Shown: positions 45,116-57,855, numbered from the stretch's first letter. The stretch is DNA of 64,000 nucleotides from Proteles cristata cristata (GCA_017311185.1 JAESUZ010004128.1:1263001-1327000), one strand, 5' to 3'. Notes: generated by a model from the sequence alone, not told the origin. Program-made: numbers and translations.

Positions 45116-45318
45116 TTTTTTATCCACCAAGAGGGCCTAGAAGGTATGACATTCTAGGAGCACTGAGCACATTTAGCACCCAGATGGTGGCTGTCATGTC
45201 ACCCAAATGCCATTTTCCAATAAAAGGAAGCAATGCTTCTTAGAGAAATAAGGCTGGGACTGGGGGACTACCAGAAGGGCTTAAAATATCTTATGATGCC
45301 AGAAAGGAAGGAAATGCT

Positions 45319-45360
45319 AAAAACAAAACAAAACCAAAACAAACAAACAAACAAACAAAA
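45319..45360. repeat. (CAAA)n simple repeat
   Basis: aaaacaaaacaaaacc then five uninterrupted caaa units. Confidence 0.9.
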
Positions 45361-45436
45361 ACTGGGACTGTATCAGAAGGACCCAGGGACAGCTGAAGTG
45401 ACTACCATTGACCAAGTGTTGCATAATTTGAGCATA

Positions 45437-46055
45437 AAACAAAAAAATAGTTGCCAAAACTTGGAAGCAATCAAACGTCCTTCAGTGGGTAAATGAATAA
45501 CCAAACAGTGGTACATCTAGAAAACGGGATATTACTCAGTGTTAAGAAGAAATTAGCTGTCAAGCCATGAAATTACATGAAGAAAACTTCAATGCATATT
45601 GCTAAATGAAAGAAGTCAGTCTGAAAAGACTATAGACTATACAATTCCAACTATACGACCTTCTGAAAAGGGCAAGACTATTAAGACACTTGAAAAATTA
45701 GTGTTTGGCAGGGATTACAGGGAGAGGGAGGGATGAACAGACAGAGCACAGGGTATTTTTAGGCCAGCAACACTATTCTGTATGATGCCAGAATGGTGGA
45801 TACATGTCATTAAACATTGTCCAAGCCTATAGAGTTTATACCACTAAGAGAGAACCCTAATGTAACCTATGGATTTGGGTGATAATGATATGTCAGTATA
45901 CGTTCATCAACTATATTAAATGCATCACTCCGGTGGGATATTGATAATGGGGTAAGCTATGCACGTGTGGGGAAGGGGTATGTGGGAAATCTCTGTACTT
46001 TCCACTCAGATTTGTTGCGAGCCTAAAACTGCTCTGAAAAATGAAGTCTTAAAAA
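45437..46055 (+). mobile_element. Old L1M (L1ME-like) 3' fragment
   Basis: ORF2 C-terminal relic ('gtccttcagtgggtaaatga', 'gatattactcagtgttaaga') and 3'UTR with 'gcatcactccggtgggatat', 'ggtatgtgggaaatctctgt', 'gcctaaaactgctctgaaaa', typical of L1ME-class ends. Confidence 0.78.
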
Positions 46056-47092
46056 AAAAGAACAATCAGAACAGGTTACAGTTTGTTGAATGAAATAAAA
46101 ATCCATATGCTTATACAGATATTAATAAATAAGTGAATAAATACAGTGGAAAAAAGAAATGGCTCTTCCTTACAGAAGAATGCCAACCAATAAATGTAGA
46201 AGGAATGTAAGAGGCATGTCACCATTTGGCAACCATCAAAATAATAATCGTGTCAGGCAACAATCTTCAATGAGCATTAAAATAGAGATCATTACAATGA
46301 GAAAAAAGATATGTACTTAGACTTACAGTATCTCCTCACAAATTACATATTAAATTACAAGGAGGAAAATAGGAACTTCACAGTGATAGAAATCTGCTGA
46401 TGCATAGTAACCAAGTGATCACACATTGGATGTGTTAGAAAGAGATAGACTGAGGACACAACATCCTCTTTCCAGCATTTCTCTGAAAAAATGCATGCCC
46501 TGAATCTAAAAGTGAAGAAACACCAGACAAAGCCAAACTGAAAGAAATTCTCCAGAATAAATGTCTTGCTGTCTTCCAAAATGTCAAGATGATGAGAGAC
46601 AGAGACTAAGAAACTGTTCCAGATTAAGGAGAAAAAAAAGGAATGACAAGTTAATGCAATACTTAATTCTTTATTGGATCCTGATCTTGGAGATATAGCT
46701 ACAAATGGTATAATTGAGATAATTATAAAAATCTGAATATGGAATATAGATTGGATAATAGCTTTGTGGCAATAGTAACTTTCTCTATTTGGATAACTAT
46801 ACTGTAGTTGTATGTATGTAAGAAATATACACAAAAACATTCCAAGGTAAAGAGGCACGGTATCCACAATTCAAATCTCCAACATTCCAGAAATATACAT
46901 ATTAATATTATATATTTATATAAATATATACATGTATGTGTATGCGTAAAGAGATAGGTACAAAGCAAATAAGGCAAATGTAAAAGATTGGTAAATTAAG
47001 TGAAAAGTACTTAGTATGAAATTCTTAGTATGAAATATGAAGAGGAATTCTTCCTATTATACTTGCATCTTTTCTGTAAGTTTAAAATGTCA
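46056..47092 (+). mobile_element. Old L1M-type 3'UTR, split by a younger L1
   Basis: 'tacagaagaatgccaaccaa', 'ggaaaataggaacttcacag', 'aaaatgtcaagatgatgaga', 'gaaactgttccagattaagg' and 'gcatcttttctgtaagttta' follow an old L1-associated 3'UTR. The text stops at 47092 and resumes after the inserted L1 (about 50254-50270, 'gaataaaaagttct'). Confidence 0.6.
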
Positions 47093-47462
47093 AAGGAGGG
47101 GAGAGGGGTCAAAGGAGGAGACAGCTGAGGAGCTAAGGAGCAGAGACGGGTGCCACACCACCCCACACCCACATGCTCAGTGATTTTGGAGTTCACAAGG
47201 GTGGACTGGCCAGGTCACCTTGTTCGGGAGGCTACCTCAAGAAACAAGACAAAGTACATATGGTGGAGAGTCCCAAATATTACTACGAGTAGGGAAATAA
47301 AATAACCAAAGTCTCAATAAGAGAGACCAAGAGACAGCATTAAAAGAACACTTCCTAAATGAACAGGCCCAGTCAATGAGCCTTCTTTAATATAGCAGAA
47401 CTCAAGGGTGCAGAACACATAACAAGCTTTTAAAACTGACAAAAGACAGAAAACTAGCCAAA

Positions 47463-48350
47463 ATGACAAATCGGAAGAACTCTCTTCTAAAGAAATTCCA
47501 GGAAGGGGTGACAGCTAAAGAATTGCTCAAAACAGATATAAGTAACATAACTGAACGAGAATTTAGAGCAATAGTCAAACAATAAAATTAATCCTTGGGC
47601 TTGAAAAAGGCATGGGAGACATCAGAGAAGCTATTGCTACAAAGACTATGAACCTTAAAAATAGTTGTGATGAATTAAAAAAATACTATAAATGAGGTGC
47701 ATAATAAAATGGAGGTGGTCAGTGTATGGATTGAAGAGGCAGAGAGGAGAAGAGGTGAATTAGAAGACACAATTATAGAAAAAGAGGAAGCCAAGAAAAA
47801 GAGAGATAAACTGATCCAGGAGCACGAAAGGAGAATTTGAGAACTGAGTGATACAATCAAATGGAACAATATCTGTAAAATAGGAAGTCCAGAAGAGGAA
47901 AAGAAAGAGAAAGGTGCTGAAGGGGTACTTGAACAAATTATATCAGAGAACTACCCCAATCTGAGGAAGGAAACAGACATCAAAATCCAAGAAGCACAGA
48001 GAACTCCCCTCAGACGTAACTTGAATCAATCTTCTGTATGACATATAGCGAAACTGGCAAATTACAAAGACAAAGAGAGAAATCTGAAAGCAGCTAAGGA
48101 GAAAAGGGCCCTAACATACAAAGGGAACCCTAGCAGTGTAGTTGCAGACCTATCAATTGAAACTTGGCAGGTCAGAAAGGAATGATATGAAATCTTCAAT
48201 GTGATGAACAGAAAAAATATGCAGCCAAGAATTCTCTATCCAGCAAGCCTGTCATTCAGAATAGAAGGAGAGATAAAGGTTTCCCCAAATAAACAAAATT
48301 TGAAAGAATTCATCACCACTAAACTAGCCCTACAAGAAATCCTAAGGGAA
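47463..48350 (+). pseudogene. L1 ORF1 pseudogene
   Basis: Starts MTNRKNSLLKKFQE at 47463, then decays. Coiled-coil wording survives near 47700-47860 and RRM wording in shifted frames (a relic of NNICKIGSPEEEKKEKGAEG). The C-terminal domain is readable at 48201-48350 (MQPRILYPASLSFRIEGEIK). Stops at several sites. Confidence 0.8.
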
Positions 48351-48405
48351 CTCTATAATGGAAATGTTGCAAAGAACACAAGATACCAGAGACACCACTA
48401 CAAGC

Positions 48406-49797
48406 ATGAATCCTACAGAGAACACAATGACTTTAAACCCATGTTTTTCAATAATAACACTATACGTAAATGAACTAAATGCTCCAATCAAAAGACATAG
48501 GGTAACAGAATGGATAAAAATACAAAATCCATCTATTTTCTGTCTACAAGAGACTCATTTTATACGAGAGAGCACCTTCAGATTGAAAGTAAGGGGATGG
48601 AGAAATATCTATCATACTACTGGAAGTCAAAAGGAAGCTGGAGTAGCCATACTTATATCAGACAAACTGGACTTCAAAGTAATGGCAGTAACAAGGGATG
48701 AAGAAGGGCATTGTATAATAATTACAGGGTCTATCCATCAGGAAGAGATAACAATTATAAATGTCTATGCATTGAATACAAGAGCACCCAAATACATAAA
48801 ACAATCACAAACAGAAACACTCTTATTGATAAGAATGTGCTAATAGCAGGGGACTTTAATACTCCACTTACAGCAATGGATAGATCAATTAGACAGAAAA
48901 TCACTAAAGAAATAATGGACTTGAACGACACATTGAACCAGATGTATTTGACAGATATATTTAGAACTCTACATCCTGAGGCTATAGAATTCACTTTCTT
49001 CTCAAGTGCACATAACACATTCTCTGAGATAGATCACATTCTGGGTCATAAAGCAGCCCTCAATAAATATAAAAGAATTAAGATCATACGATGCATACTT
49101 TCAGATCACAATGCTATGAAATTTTTAATCAATCACAGGAAAAAGTCTGGAAAACCTCCAAAAACATGGAGGTTAAAGAACACCCTATTAAGGAATGAAT
49201 GGGCCAATCATGCAATTAGGGAAGAAATTAAAAAATATATGGAAACAAATGAAAATGAAAATACAACAATCCAAACTATTTAGGATGTGGCAAAGGCAGT
49301 CCCAAGAGGAAAGTACATTGCACTCCAAGCCTATTTCCAGAAACTAGAAAAAGCACAAATATAAAATCTAACAGGGCACGCAAAGGAACTAGAAGCAGAG
49401 CAGCAAGACACGCCAAACCCAGTATGAGAAGAGAAATAATAAAAATCAGGGCAGAAATAAACAATATAGAATCCAAAACAAAACAAAACAAAATAGTTGA
49501 ATAAATCAATTAAACCAAGAGATGGTTTTTTGAAAAAAATAAACAAAACTGACAAACCTCTAGCCAGGCTTCTCAAAATGAAAAGAGACAGCACCCAAAT
49601 AGACAAAATCATGAATGAAAATGGACTTGTTACAACCAATCCCTCAGAAATACAAGCAATGATCAGGGAATGCTGTGAAAAATTATATGCCAACAAACTG
49701 GACAACCTAGAAGAAATGGACAAATTCCTAAACACACACGCACTATCAAAATTCACAGGGGAAGAAATAGAAAGCCTGAACAGACCCATAACGAGTG
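48406..49797 (+). pseudogene. L1 ORF2 pseudogene (endonuclease part)
   Basis: Starts MNPTENTMTLNP. Endonuclease words: VNELNAPIKRHRVTEWIK, CLQETHF, then after a frameshift IAGDFNTPLTAMDRS (catalytic Asp kept) and SDHNAMKF (His kept). Continues to KTWRLKNTLLRNEW, with a stop after TIQTI near 49283. A later frame 49497-49808 reads DKPLARLLKMKRDSTQIDK just before the deletion. The RT is deleted. Confidence 0.88.
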
Positions 49798-50270
49798 AAT
49801 GTTCATAGCAGCACTTTCAACAATAGCCAAATCGTGGAAATAGCTAAATGTCCCTCAACTGACAAATGGATCACGAATGGAATACATGGCAATGAGAAAG
49901 AATGAAATCTGGCCATCTGAAGCAACATGGATGAAACTCGTGGGTGTTATGCTGAGCGAAATGATTCAGGCAGAGAAAGACAGATAACATATGTTTTCAC
50001 TTATAAGTGAAACATGAGAAACTTAACAGATGACCATGGAGGAGGAGAAGGCGAAAAAATAGTTGGAGAGAGGGAGGGAAGCAAACCATGAGAGACTCTT
50101 GAATAGTGAGAACAAACTGAGGGCTGATGGGGTGGAGGAGATGGGAAGGGGGTGATGGGCATGGAGGAGGGCACTTGGGTGAGCCCTGGGTGTTATATAG
50201 AAACCAACTTGACAATAAACTATGTAAGAAAAATATAAATAAATAAAATGTCAGAATAAAAAGTTCTACT

Positions 50271-51690
50271 ACTACTAGTACTAATTTTAAAATATTTATT
50301 TGATTATCCTCTGTAATCTACAGGCAAAGTTACAGGTAAATTTTATTATTGCTTGTCCAAAGCAAATGTGTCAGGTTCTGTAAACACTGCCCTGTTTATA
50401 CACATGCTATTGACCTCTTTTCCTTGGGACAGTATCAAGTTGGGAAAATACAAAGACTTGAGACAAGTTATTGCTTTTATTCAATATTAGAATAATAATA
50501 CCTATATCTAGTAAAAAGAACAATAGCAAAGAAAAGAATGAAAAGTAAAAATGTTCTTCCTTAACCCTTCCCACTACCTAGAGAAAACAGTATTAATAGT
50601 TTCTTGCATATCTTGCCTCCAGATTTCAAATAATGAACAATTACCTGTATATAATTATCAATTATATATAACATACATACAATTCTTCTTTACTCTTCGA
50701 ATATTTATATATACATATTTTTAGGTTGGTACTTAACCATTCTGAAGATAAAGGAAATTTGCCATGGAGCTGTGGAGGAGAGGCTAAGAAAGTACGGATG
50801 TCCTTTCTTGTTTCTAAGAACCCCAGACTAGGTGAAATTAGAAATTTTCAAAATATCACATAGCTAGTAAATGGCAGAGAAGAAACCCTTCACTCAAGTT
50901 ATTTTGTCATGATCATTAATGGTTGAATTTTAAATTATATAAACCCCTCAAGTTGGCTGATAGTCAGTTGGCGCAAACATTATTGCTTTGAGTTGTTTCT
51001 TTCTTTAAAGGTCTTTTGTGGTCCAAAGTGTACATTTACAAAGGTGCTGCTCCATCATTATCTTTACTTTCGAATATACACACATACATATCCTGGGAAA
51101 TGAATATATAAATATAGATACATAAAATATAAAGACGCTAATATATATGCATTTAACTGCATATTCCATGTAGAAAACTTATTCATTCTTTTAACAATTT
51201 TCATATAATTTTTTCTCCCCATTTATGTAACAAAGTCTGAATTCTCCAAAAGTCCTGGGTTAACCTTCTACCACCCTACCCACACACCCCACCTTCGTGA
51301 GTGCCATGAAGAAAGAATTGACCCAATAAGTCCTGAGGACCAGTTCTTCCCAGTTCTGTCCCTGCCACCTGGAGTCACGTCAAGCTGCTTGGGAGCACAA
51401 ATCTTCCAGAAGTGATGCTCTCCTGTCCCCTTTCATCATTCCTTGGAGACTGTCAAGATCAAGATGAGCATAATGAGGATATAACTAAATAAACAAAACA
51501 TGCTAAAAAACTGGATAAAAATATTAATCAGCAGTAAATAGGAATCATCCCAGGCTTGATATAATATCTTAATCACATTCCACTGTAAATTACAAACTTT
51601 TGGATGAAATAAGTAAATGTTTGCCATTAAAGGAGCTCTATCCTTACCAGATAAAATTGTTTAAAATAAGCTTACTTACGAAATTAGTCA
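50271..51690. other. AT-rich single-copy DNA, nothing recognised
   Basis: 1.4 kb with TA-rich patches (50690-50720, 51070-51150) but no repeat family or credible ORF. Confidence 0.4.
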
Positions 51691-51691
51691 G

Positions 51692-51850
51692 TGGGCTAAA
51701 TGGGCAGGGGGCGTTAAGGAAGACACCTGTTGGGATAAGCACCAAGTGTTATACAGAGGGGATGGATCACTGGAATCTACTCATAAAATCATTATTGTAT
51801 GATATGCTAACTAACTTAGATGTAAATTAAAGAATAAAAAAATATATACA
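51692..51850 (+). mobile_element. 5'-truncated carnivore L1 (3'UTR only)
   Basis: 'tgttgggataagcaccaagt', 'gttatacagaggggatggat' and 'gatatgctaactaacttaga' plus A-rich tail are the L1 3' terminus. Confidence 0.8.
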
Positions 51851-52094
51851 AAAACGGGGGGACACCAATTTGATATGTAAATTTTGAAGTAAGGTAAATA
51901 GTAAGAGTATATCCAATAATCTGAGATTTCAGGCAATATTGATGAAGATTTTAATGCCACAATTTTCACCATTTGTAACATATTCCTCTATATTGTTTAA
52001 ATATCTCAAGCAATAAATAGCTAGAATAAAATAAAATTACCTAAAATCCCATCAAATTAATAAAAAAGTATCATTAAGTATACTTTTCGCTATA

Positions 52095-52275
52095 GAGAAG
52101 ACACTGATGGTTACCAAAGAGGTGGTGGGTAGGGGAATGGATAAAATATGTAATGGAGATTAATGTATGTACTTGTGATGAGCATAGAATGATGTATGGA
52201 ATTACTAAATCACCATATTGTACATCTGAAACTAATATATGTAATATATGTTAAGTATACTGGAATTGAAATAAA
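52095..52275 (+). mobile_element. Old L1M 3' end
   Basis: 'actgatggttaccaaagagg', 'gtgatgagcatagaatgatg', 'aaatcaccatattgtacatc' and 'gttaagtatactggaattga' with A-rich tail. Same family type as 80-200. Confidence 0.75.
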
Positions 52276-53004
52276 AGCATCATTAAATTTGATTTTGAAG
52301 TCTACAAATGAGAAAGAATGTAATATTCTTAGAAATTGACACCTAAAGTTTTACCAATATTATCTGAATGACCAAGAAGCCACTTCATCCTCACCTTCCA
52401 GGTTTGGTTCTGCTAAATAAGTAAAATTAGTTTTGGTAGCAAGTGACGTATATCCAACTACATGTGGCTTAACAATAAGGTTTACTATTTAATTTCACAT
52501 AAGAATAAAAGATTCAGGCAATTTTGGGGTTGGCTACCTCAACCCCACAATGATGTCAGAGGTCTAGGTAAACAATATATACCCAGTGCCAGGATCTATC
52601 CCCACCCTCCCTTCTGGCCAGTAGATCTATAAAGAGGGTTACGTTACAGTATAACTCACTGAGTTGCCATGCTGGGCCTGATATGGGAGGAACAGTTATA
52701 CTTCACAGCAGGTACCTAGATAGCATGTACTGAGGGACTGCTTGAAATTCTGATGGTGCTTGGTCAAAGTGGCCAAAACATGGAACATAATAGAGAAGGA
52801 GGGGTTCATTGTTGGGAGAGGACTCCCACAGATAATGGATTTATCAGCCTGTCACAAGTTCCAGAAGTGGCACAGGCTCAGTGCTACGATGGCTGCTAGA
52901 AACATGGAATAAGCAAGGGCCCAGGCTTGTCAAGAGACGAATCAGTCTCTAAGTAGTTGGTGTGTTAGAAACAATATGCCATGTAAGGCTGAAAGGCCCA
53001 TAGA
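52276..53004. other. Single-copy or ancient DNA, nothing firm
   Basis: 52430-52560 has wording like a mammalian repeat ('tagcaagtgacgtatatcca', 'gtggcttaacaataaggt') that I cannot name. The rest is unrecognised. Confidence 0.35.
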
Positions 53005-53094
53005 TGATTAGGTTTCTGGTGGTGTTCTCTGATCCTTTCTAATCTTGCTTTTGGTTTGTTTGTTTTTTCCATCTTTTCTCTCCTCAGAGAGTCC

Positions 53095-53935
53095 CCTTTA
53101 AAATTTCTTATAGGACTGGTTTAGCGGTCATGAACTCCTTTAGCTTTTGTTTGGAAAAGTTTTAATCTCTCCTTCTATTTTGAATGACAGCCTTGCTGGA
53201 TAAAGAATTCTTGGCTGCATATTTTTCCAATTTGGCACATTAAATATATCCTGCCACTTCTTTCTGGCCTGCCAAGTTTCTGTGGATAGGTCTTCTGTGA
53301 ATCTGATCTGTCTTCCCTTGCAGGGCAAGGACATTTTTCCCTTGGTGCTTTCATGATTCTTTCCTTGCCTGAGTATTTTGTGAATTTGACTATGATATGC
53401 CTTGTGGATGATCAATTTTGTCTAATCTAATGGGGGTTCTCTGTGCTTCCTGGATTTTGATGTCTGTGTCTTGCCCCAGGTTGGGAAATTTTTCCACTAT
53501 GATTTGCTTTCATAAACTTTCTAACCTTTTTTTCTCTCTCTTCATCTTATGGGACCCCTATGATTCAGATGTTATTCCTTTTTAATGAGTCACTGAGTTC
53601 TCTAATTCTTATATCATGCCTTTTTGCCTTAGTTTCCCTCCTTTTTTTCTGCTTTGTTATTCTCCATAAGTTTGTCGTCTATATCGCTGATTCGCTGCTC
53701 TGCTTCATCCATCCTTGCCGCCATGGAAACCATTTGAGGTTGTATCTCAATTATAGCATTTTAAATGTGGTCCTGACTAGATTTTACTTCTTTTATCTCC
53801 ACAAAAAAGGATTCTATGTTTCCTTTCAGCCCCAGATAGTATTCTTATTATCGGGATTCTAAATTCTGGTTCCGACATCTGGCTTGTATTTGTGTTGATT
53901 AAGTCGCTGGCTGTCATTTCTTCCTGTTCTTTCTC
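53095..53935 (-). pseudogene. L1 ORF1 pseudogene
   Basis: On the minus strand it starts with MTASDLINTNTSQMSE near 53917. The C-terminal domain is readable in ORF 53140-53415: FTEDLSTETWQARKKWQDIF and MQPRILYPARLSFKIEGEIK. Coiled-coil and RRM regions between are frameshifted (for example PHKMKRERKKG-type text near 53540). Not functional. Confidence 0.82.
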
Positions 53936-55364
53936 TTGGGGTGAATTCCTTTATTATGTAATACTGAAGGAAGAAAAAAATTAATAAAAGAAAACAATAA
54001 ATAAAAATTTAAAAATGTAAAACAAGACAAAAAGTCAAATAAAGTATGCTAGATCCTAGGTATGTTTTGGTCTGGTTGTTGATAGAATAAAGAGGAAATA
54101 AAAGAAAAAAATATGTTTGAAGATTTAAAAAAATGAATACAATAAAATAGAATAACACGAAATGATGAAAGTAAAATAGAATTTAAGAAAATTACAAAAA
54201 AGTAAAAAATATGTAAAAAAAAAGTAAAGAAAAATGTTTTATAAAATCGGAAAATAAAAATAATTTTTTCTTTCCGTATTCAAGAATAAGAAAAGAAGAG
54301 AAAAAGAAAATAATCGAATAAATGGACCAGCAAACAGAATGAAATATGATTACTATTACATCCAGTTTCCCCTAGAAGTCAAACTATGAAGCACTTTATA
54401 GTCCATAAACTAAGCAGGCAAAGAGACTTGTGGTATTCCTCTAAAGCCCGGTTGGCCCAGGTGGATAAGGGCTTGATGTAATGGCTCCATTCTCCATTAG
54501 ATGGTGCTGCTTAGTTTAGTGGGATGAATCACTGTGGGTTGCATAGGTGTGTATGAGCATGCCCGGGGGGGTGGGGGATAGCATCACCCAGCTACCCAGT
54601 CTCCAGTATCAGAACTCTGTGCCTGTGCTTTTGCTGACTGGCAATCATGCACCCCTCCTTTTTCTGCAACTTCCATCCACTCCTCGCTTCTACACTGTCT
54701 GTGACCAAGCCGTCAGCCTGCCAGGTGGCACCTCCCTCCCAAATTTTATCTCAGATAGGGTTTTGTTTCAAACCACTCACTTTCTGAGGGCCCATAACTT
54801 TGACCCACTCAGACCCTCTAGGGGAGGGTCTCGACAAAGAATGGCTGGGTGCTGGTCTTCCCCCAGGAACAGCCACAGACAACAGTGTTGTTGCAGATGT
54901 CCAGAGACTGCAGCAGGGTGCCAGCACCTCCCCCACCAAAAGAGTTTGAGATCATGTAGCAGCAGCATTTTAGAGATTATGGTAATCACAACACATATTT
55001 GGTGCCTGGCTTCACCCTTAACATCCTTGTTCCAACACCAGTAAACATGGCTTTTCTCTGGGGTCCGTTGGTACCCTTGCCTGTGGGGAGGCTGCACAGC
55101 CTCTACCAAAAGTCCTCCAGCAGGGGAACAGCCTCTCTCTGTGTGGCCAGAGGATGCCTTAGACATTGCTGTCTTCTGTGAATTTCCCTTCCCACTGGAG
55201 CTCCACCAGGTATTGAACTGTAGAGTTCCAGATTTTGCTTTCCCTTTCCTTTGTTTATACAATCTTAAAGGCATTTAAACATTCTCTTTTCTCCCTTTCT
55301 TGTTCAGTCTCTTGTAGTTGTTTACATTCTTTCTCTTTCACTCCAGCTGCTTTCAGGGGAAGGA

Positions 55365-55374
55365 TTTTTATATA
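55365..55374 (-). promoter_or_regulatory. TATA-like box inside L1 5'UTR
   Basis: The plus strand 'ttttatataccc' gives 'gggtatataaaa' on L1 sense, matching TATAWAAR, about 260 bp from the element's 5' end. Mammalian L1 promoters are usually TATA-less, so this may be incidental. Confidence 0.25.
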
Positions 55375-55667
55375 CCCTCCCCCAGTCTCTGTCCTCTCTC
55401 TGCAAGCAAAAACAGTTCCCTGCCCTCCGTGGCTTCTTTCTCCCCCAGTTCACCTCTCCACTCCCTGTACCTGCCAAGTTCTAAGGTTCAAGTTGTGCAG
55501 ATTATTGTGTTAATCCTCAAATCAGTTTTCTAGGTGTGCAAGATGGTTTGGTGTTGATCTAACTGCATTTCAAGGACAAGAGAGATGAAAAAAATAAACC
55601 CTTTCATTCTGCTCCATCATCTTGGCCCCTCCTTTTTTGTATATATTTTTTGGGAAAGCTTCCTTAT

Positions 55668-55830
55668 TTGTCTTTTTTTAGCTTTACTGAATTGCATTTC
55701 ATATATGAAAAACGTGCACATTTAGTGTATATATTTTAATGAGTTTCAATATATACATGCACTTATGATACCATCATCCCAACCAAGATAATAAACATAT
55801 CCATCATCTCAAAATCTTTCCCTGTGATCT
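55668..55830 (-). mobile_element. Old L1M 3' end, antisense
   Basis: 'agctttactgaattgcattt', 'gcacatttagtgtatatatt', 'gataccatcatcccaaccaa' and 'gataataaacatatccatca' match the antisense 3' end of old L1M. Confidence 0.75.
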
Positions 55831-56104
55831 TTGTGTGTGTTTTGTTCTAAGAACACTTAAGGTAAGATGTAGTCTCTTCATACATGTTAAAATAATTAAA
55901 GAAAATAATTTAATTAGTCTAGGCAAATTTTATTTTATACTTTATGGAGTAGACAGTTTTTTACTATCAAGAGTCCAAAGAACTTCACAGCAAGAAACTT
56001 TTGAAGAAGAAGCCAATCAGGGGATAAGGAGAGCATTTGGCTTAAGTTGATTGGCTAGGGTTGCATAACTGACCCTATTTAGAACACAGAAATCATGACA
56101 CACA

Positions 56105-56955
56105 TGACACACATGAAACCACAAAAGATGATGAATAGCCAAAATGACCTCAAACAAGAACAAAGCCAGAGCCATCACATTTCCTAATTTCAGAATATAT
56201 TACAAAGCCACAGTAATTAAAAATAGTGTGGTATTGGCATAAAGACACATACAGACCAATGAAGCAGAATGGAAAGACCAAACAATAGAGAAAGGATAGT
56301 CTCTTCAACAAATGCTGTTGGGAAAACTGAAAATAGAAAACAGAAAATATGCAAACTATCTGATATGGGGTCAATATCCAAAATATATAAAGAACTCATA
56401 TATATATATATAACTCAATAACATTTTAAAAAATAGTAACTTGATTTAAAAAATGAGAAAAGGACTTGGATATTTCTGAAAAGAAAACACAAATGGTGAA
56501 GAAGTATATGAAAAGGTGAACAATATCACAAAACATAGGGAAATGCAGATCAAAACCACAATGAAATATTAGTGCATCACTTATTAGATGGCTATTACCA
56601 AAAAGACAAGAAATATTATATTTTGGGGAGATGTACAGAAAAGGGAACTCTTATGCATCACTTTGATGGAAAGGGGATAGCCAATATCGCAAACAGTGTG
56701 GAAGTTCCTCCAAAAATTAAAAATATAAGTACCATATGATCCAGCAAACCCACTATTGGGTATTTATCCATAAATGAAATTAGGAATTCAATGAAGCATA
56801 TGTCTCTTGTGTTCATTTCAGCATTATTCATAGTAGTCAAGATATAGAAAAAATCCAAATACATATCAATAGATATGTGACATATGCACGTAATGAGATA
56901 TTATTCAGTCTTTAAAAAGAATGAATCTTGCCATGTAAAATAACATGGGTGTCCA
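56105..56955 (+). mobile_element. Old L1M fragment (ORF2 3' part)
   Basis: 'gaatagccaaaatgacctca', 'gtggtattggcataaagaca', 'gtttggggagatg'-type wording, 'tatgatccagcaaacccact', 'gggtatttatccataaatga' and 'gagatattattcagtcttta' in sense order. Ends abruptly before the 3'UTR. Contains a (TA)n patch at 56398-56413. Confidence 0.82.
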
Positions 56956-57855
56956 CATGGTAAGGATCTGGACATGGTTAAAGAAATAACCATTCTGGGT
57001 GAGTGATTGGACAAGATGTCCTTAGTAATCCTTCTCACTCTAAAATTCTATGCTGCATTCTCTTCCTGTCATAAAAAAACATAGCAGTGTCACAAAGGCA
57101 AAATGTAGCATGAGGATAGACAATAGAAACATCTCAATATCTCTCTAGAAGCAGTACCATTCTGAGGAATTATTTATTAACAAAGAGAAAATGAGGCATA
57201 AATACTTCATTGTGATTCATTGTTATGGTTCCGGATAATTTCCTGTATCAATCGTCTTCCTATGTTCCTTGTAAGGTTTACATAATACTTTTCCACTTCT
57301 ACTTATTTTAGAATAAATCCAAGTGAGAATACTTGAAATAAATAATAATTTAACAGATCCTCTTGATGTGCAGAGATCTCAGGTAATTTATATAAATCTA
57401 TAGCTAATTGTTCAGGCTGAAACAATACATAATTATGATTTAGTATGATTGAGGGGACATTTTCCAACAACAAAGAAAAAAATATCTTTGGATTTCAAGC
57501 AACACATCTAAACTGGTATTTGGGAATGCAATCTTAGCAACTAATTGTTTTGGTTGTTCACTTACTATTTTTTATGTAAGTACAATCAAAATAAGTCAGA
57601 TTCTGGATTTTGGGGCCATACTATAGGAATACTATCACTATGTTTCCTCTGTGTTAGAGAGGTCTTCAGAATTTAATGTTCTGCTTAGCATTCAGAAAAC
57701 TAGCTAATTAGTATACAATGGAAAGAGATAAAAACAGGTGTGCTAATATGTTTGTTATTCAGAAATTACTAGGAAGATAATTACATTTCTGGCACAAAAA
57801 TGGGGACACAAAAAGAGCTAAAATAATTAGAATAGAAAGTGAGTCAAAAGCTCGC

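Larger units (their letters stand above)
47093..50243 (+). mobile_element. Carnivore L1 with a 5' end and large internal deletion
   Basis: 5' leader, ORF1 (from 47463), ORF2 (from 48406) up to mid-ORF2, then a jump at about 49798 from the 'agcctgaacagacccataac' region to 'atgttcatagcagcactttc' near the ORF2 end, losing roughly 2 kb. Then 3'UTR and 'ccaacttgacaataaactat' tail. TSD 'taaaatgtca' at 47083-47092 and 50244-50253, inserted in an L1M 3'UTR. All ORFs are broken. Confidence 0.92.
53005..55632 (-). mobile_element. L1 comprising only 5'UTR and ORF1
   Basis: The minus strand begins at about 55632 with 'ggaggggccaagatgatgg', followed by a 5'UTR of roughly 1.7 kb, ORF1 from about 53917 to 53095, and the ORF1-ORF2 spacer, stopping near 53005 just before ORF2 would start. 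No A-tail or TSD at the left end, so the 3' half was lost by deletion or recombination rather than by normal 5' truncation. The 5'UTR includes a GC-richer half (54400-55600) and, next to ORF1, a strand-biased tract A-rich on plus and T-rich on L1 sense (53955-54340). Confidence 0.88.

Noticed and set aside
45118..45135. CTCF-like 'ccaccaagagggcc'
   Set aside because: One extra base within the core breaks the consensus spacing.
46355..46867. 170-codon minus-strand ORF
   Set aside because: Antisense to an old L1M 3'UTR; low-complexity hydrophobic translation with no domain.
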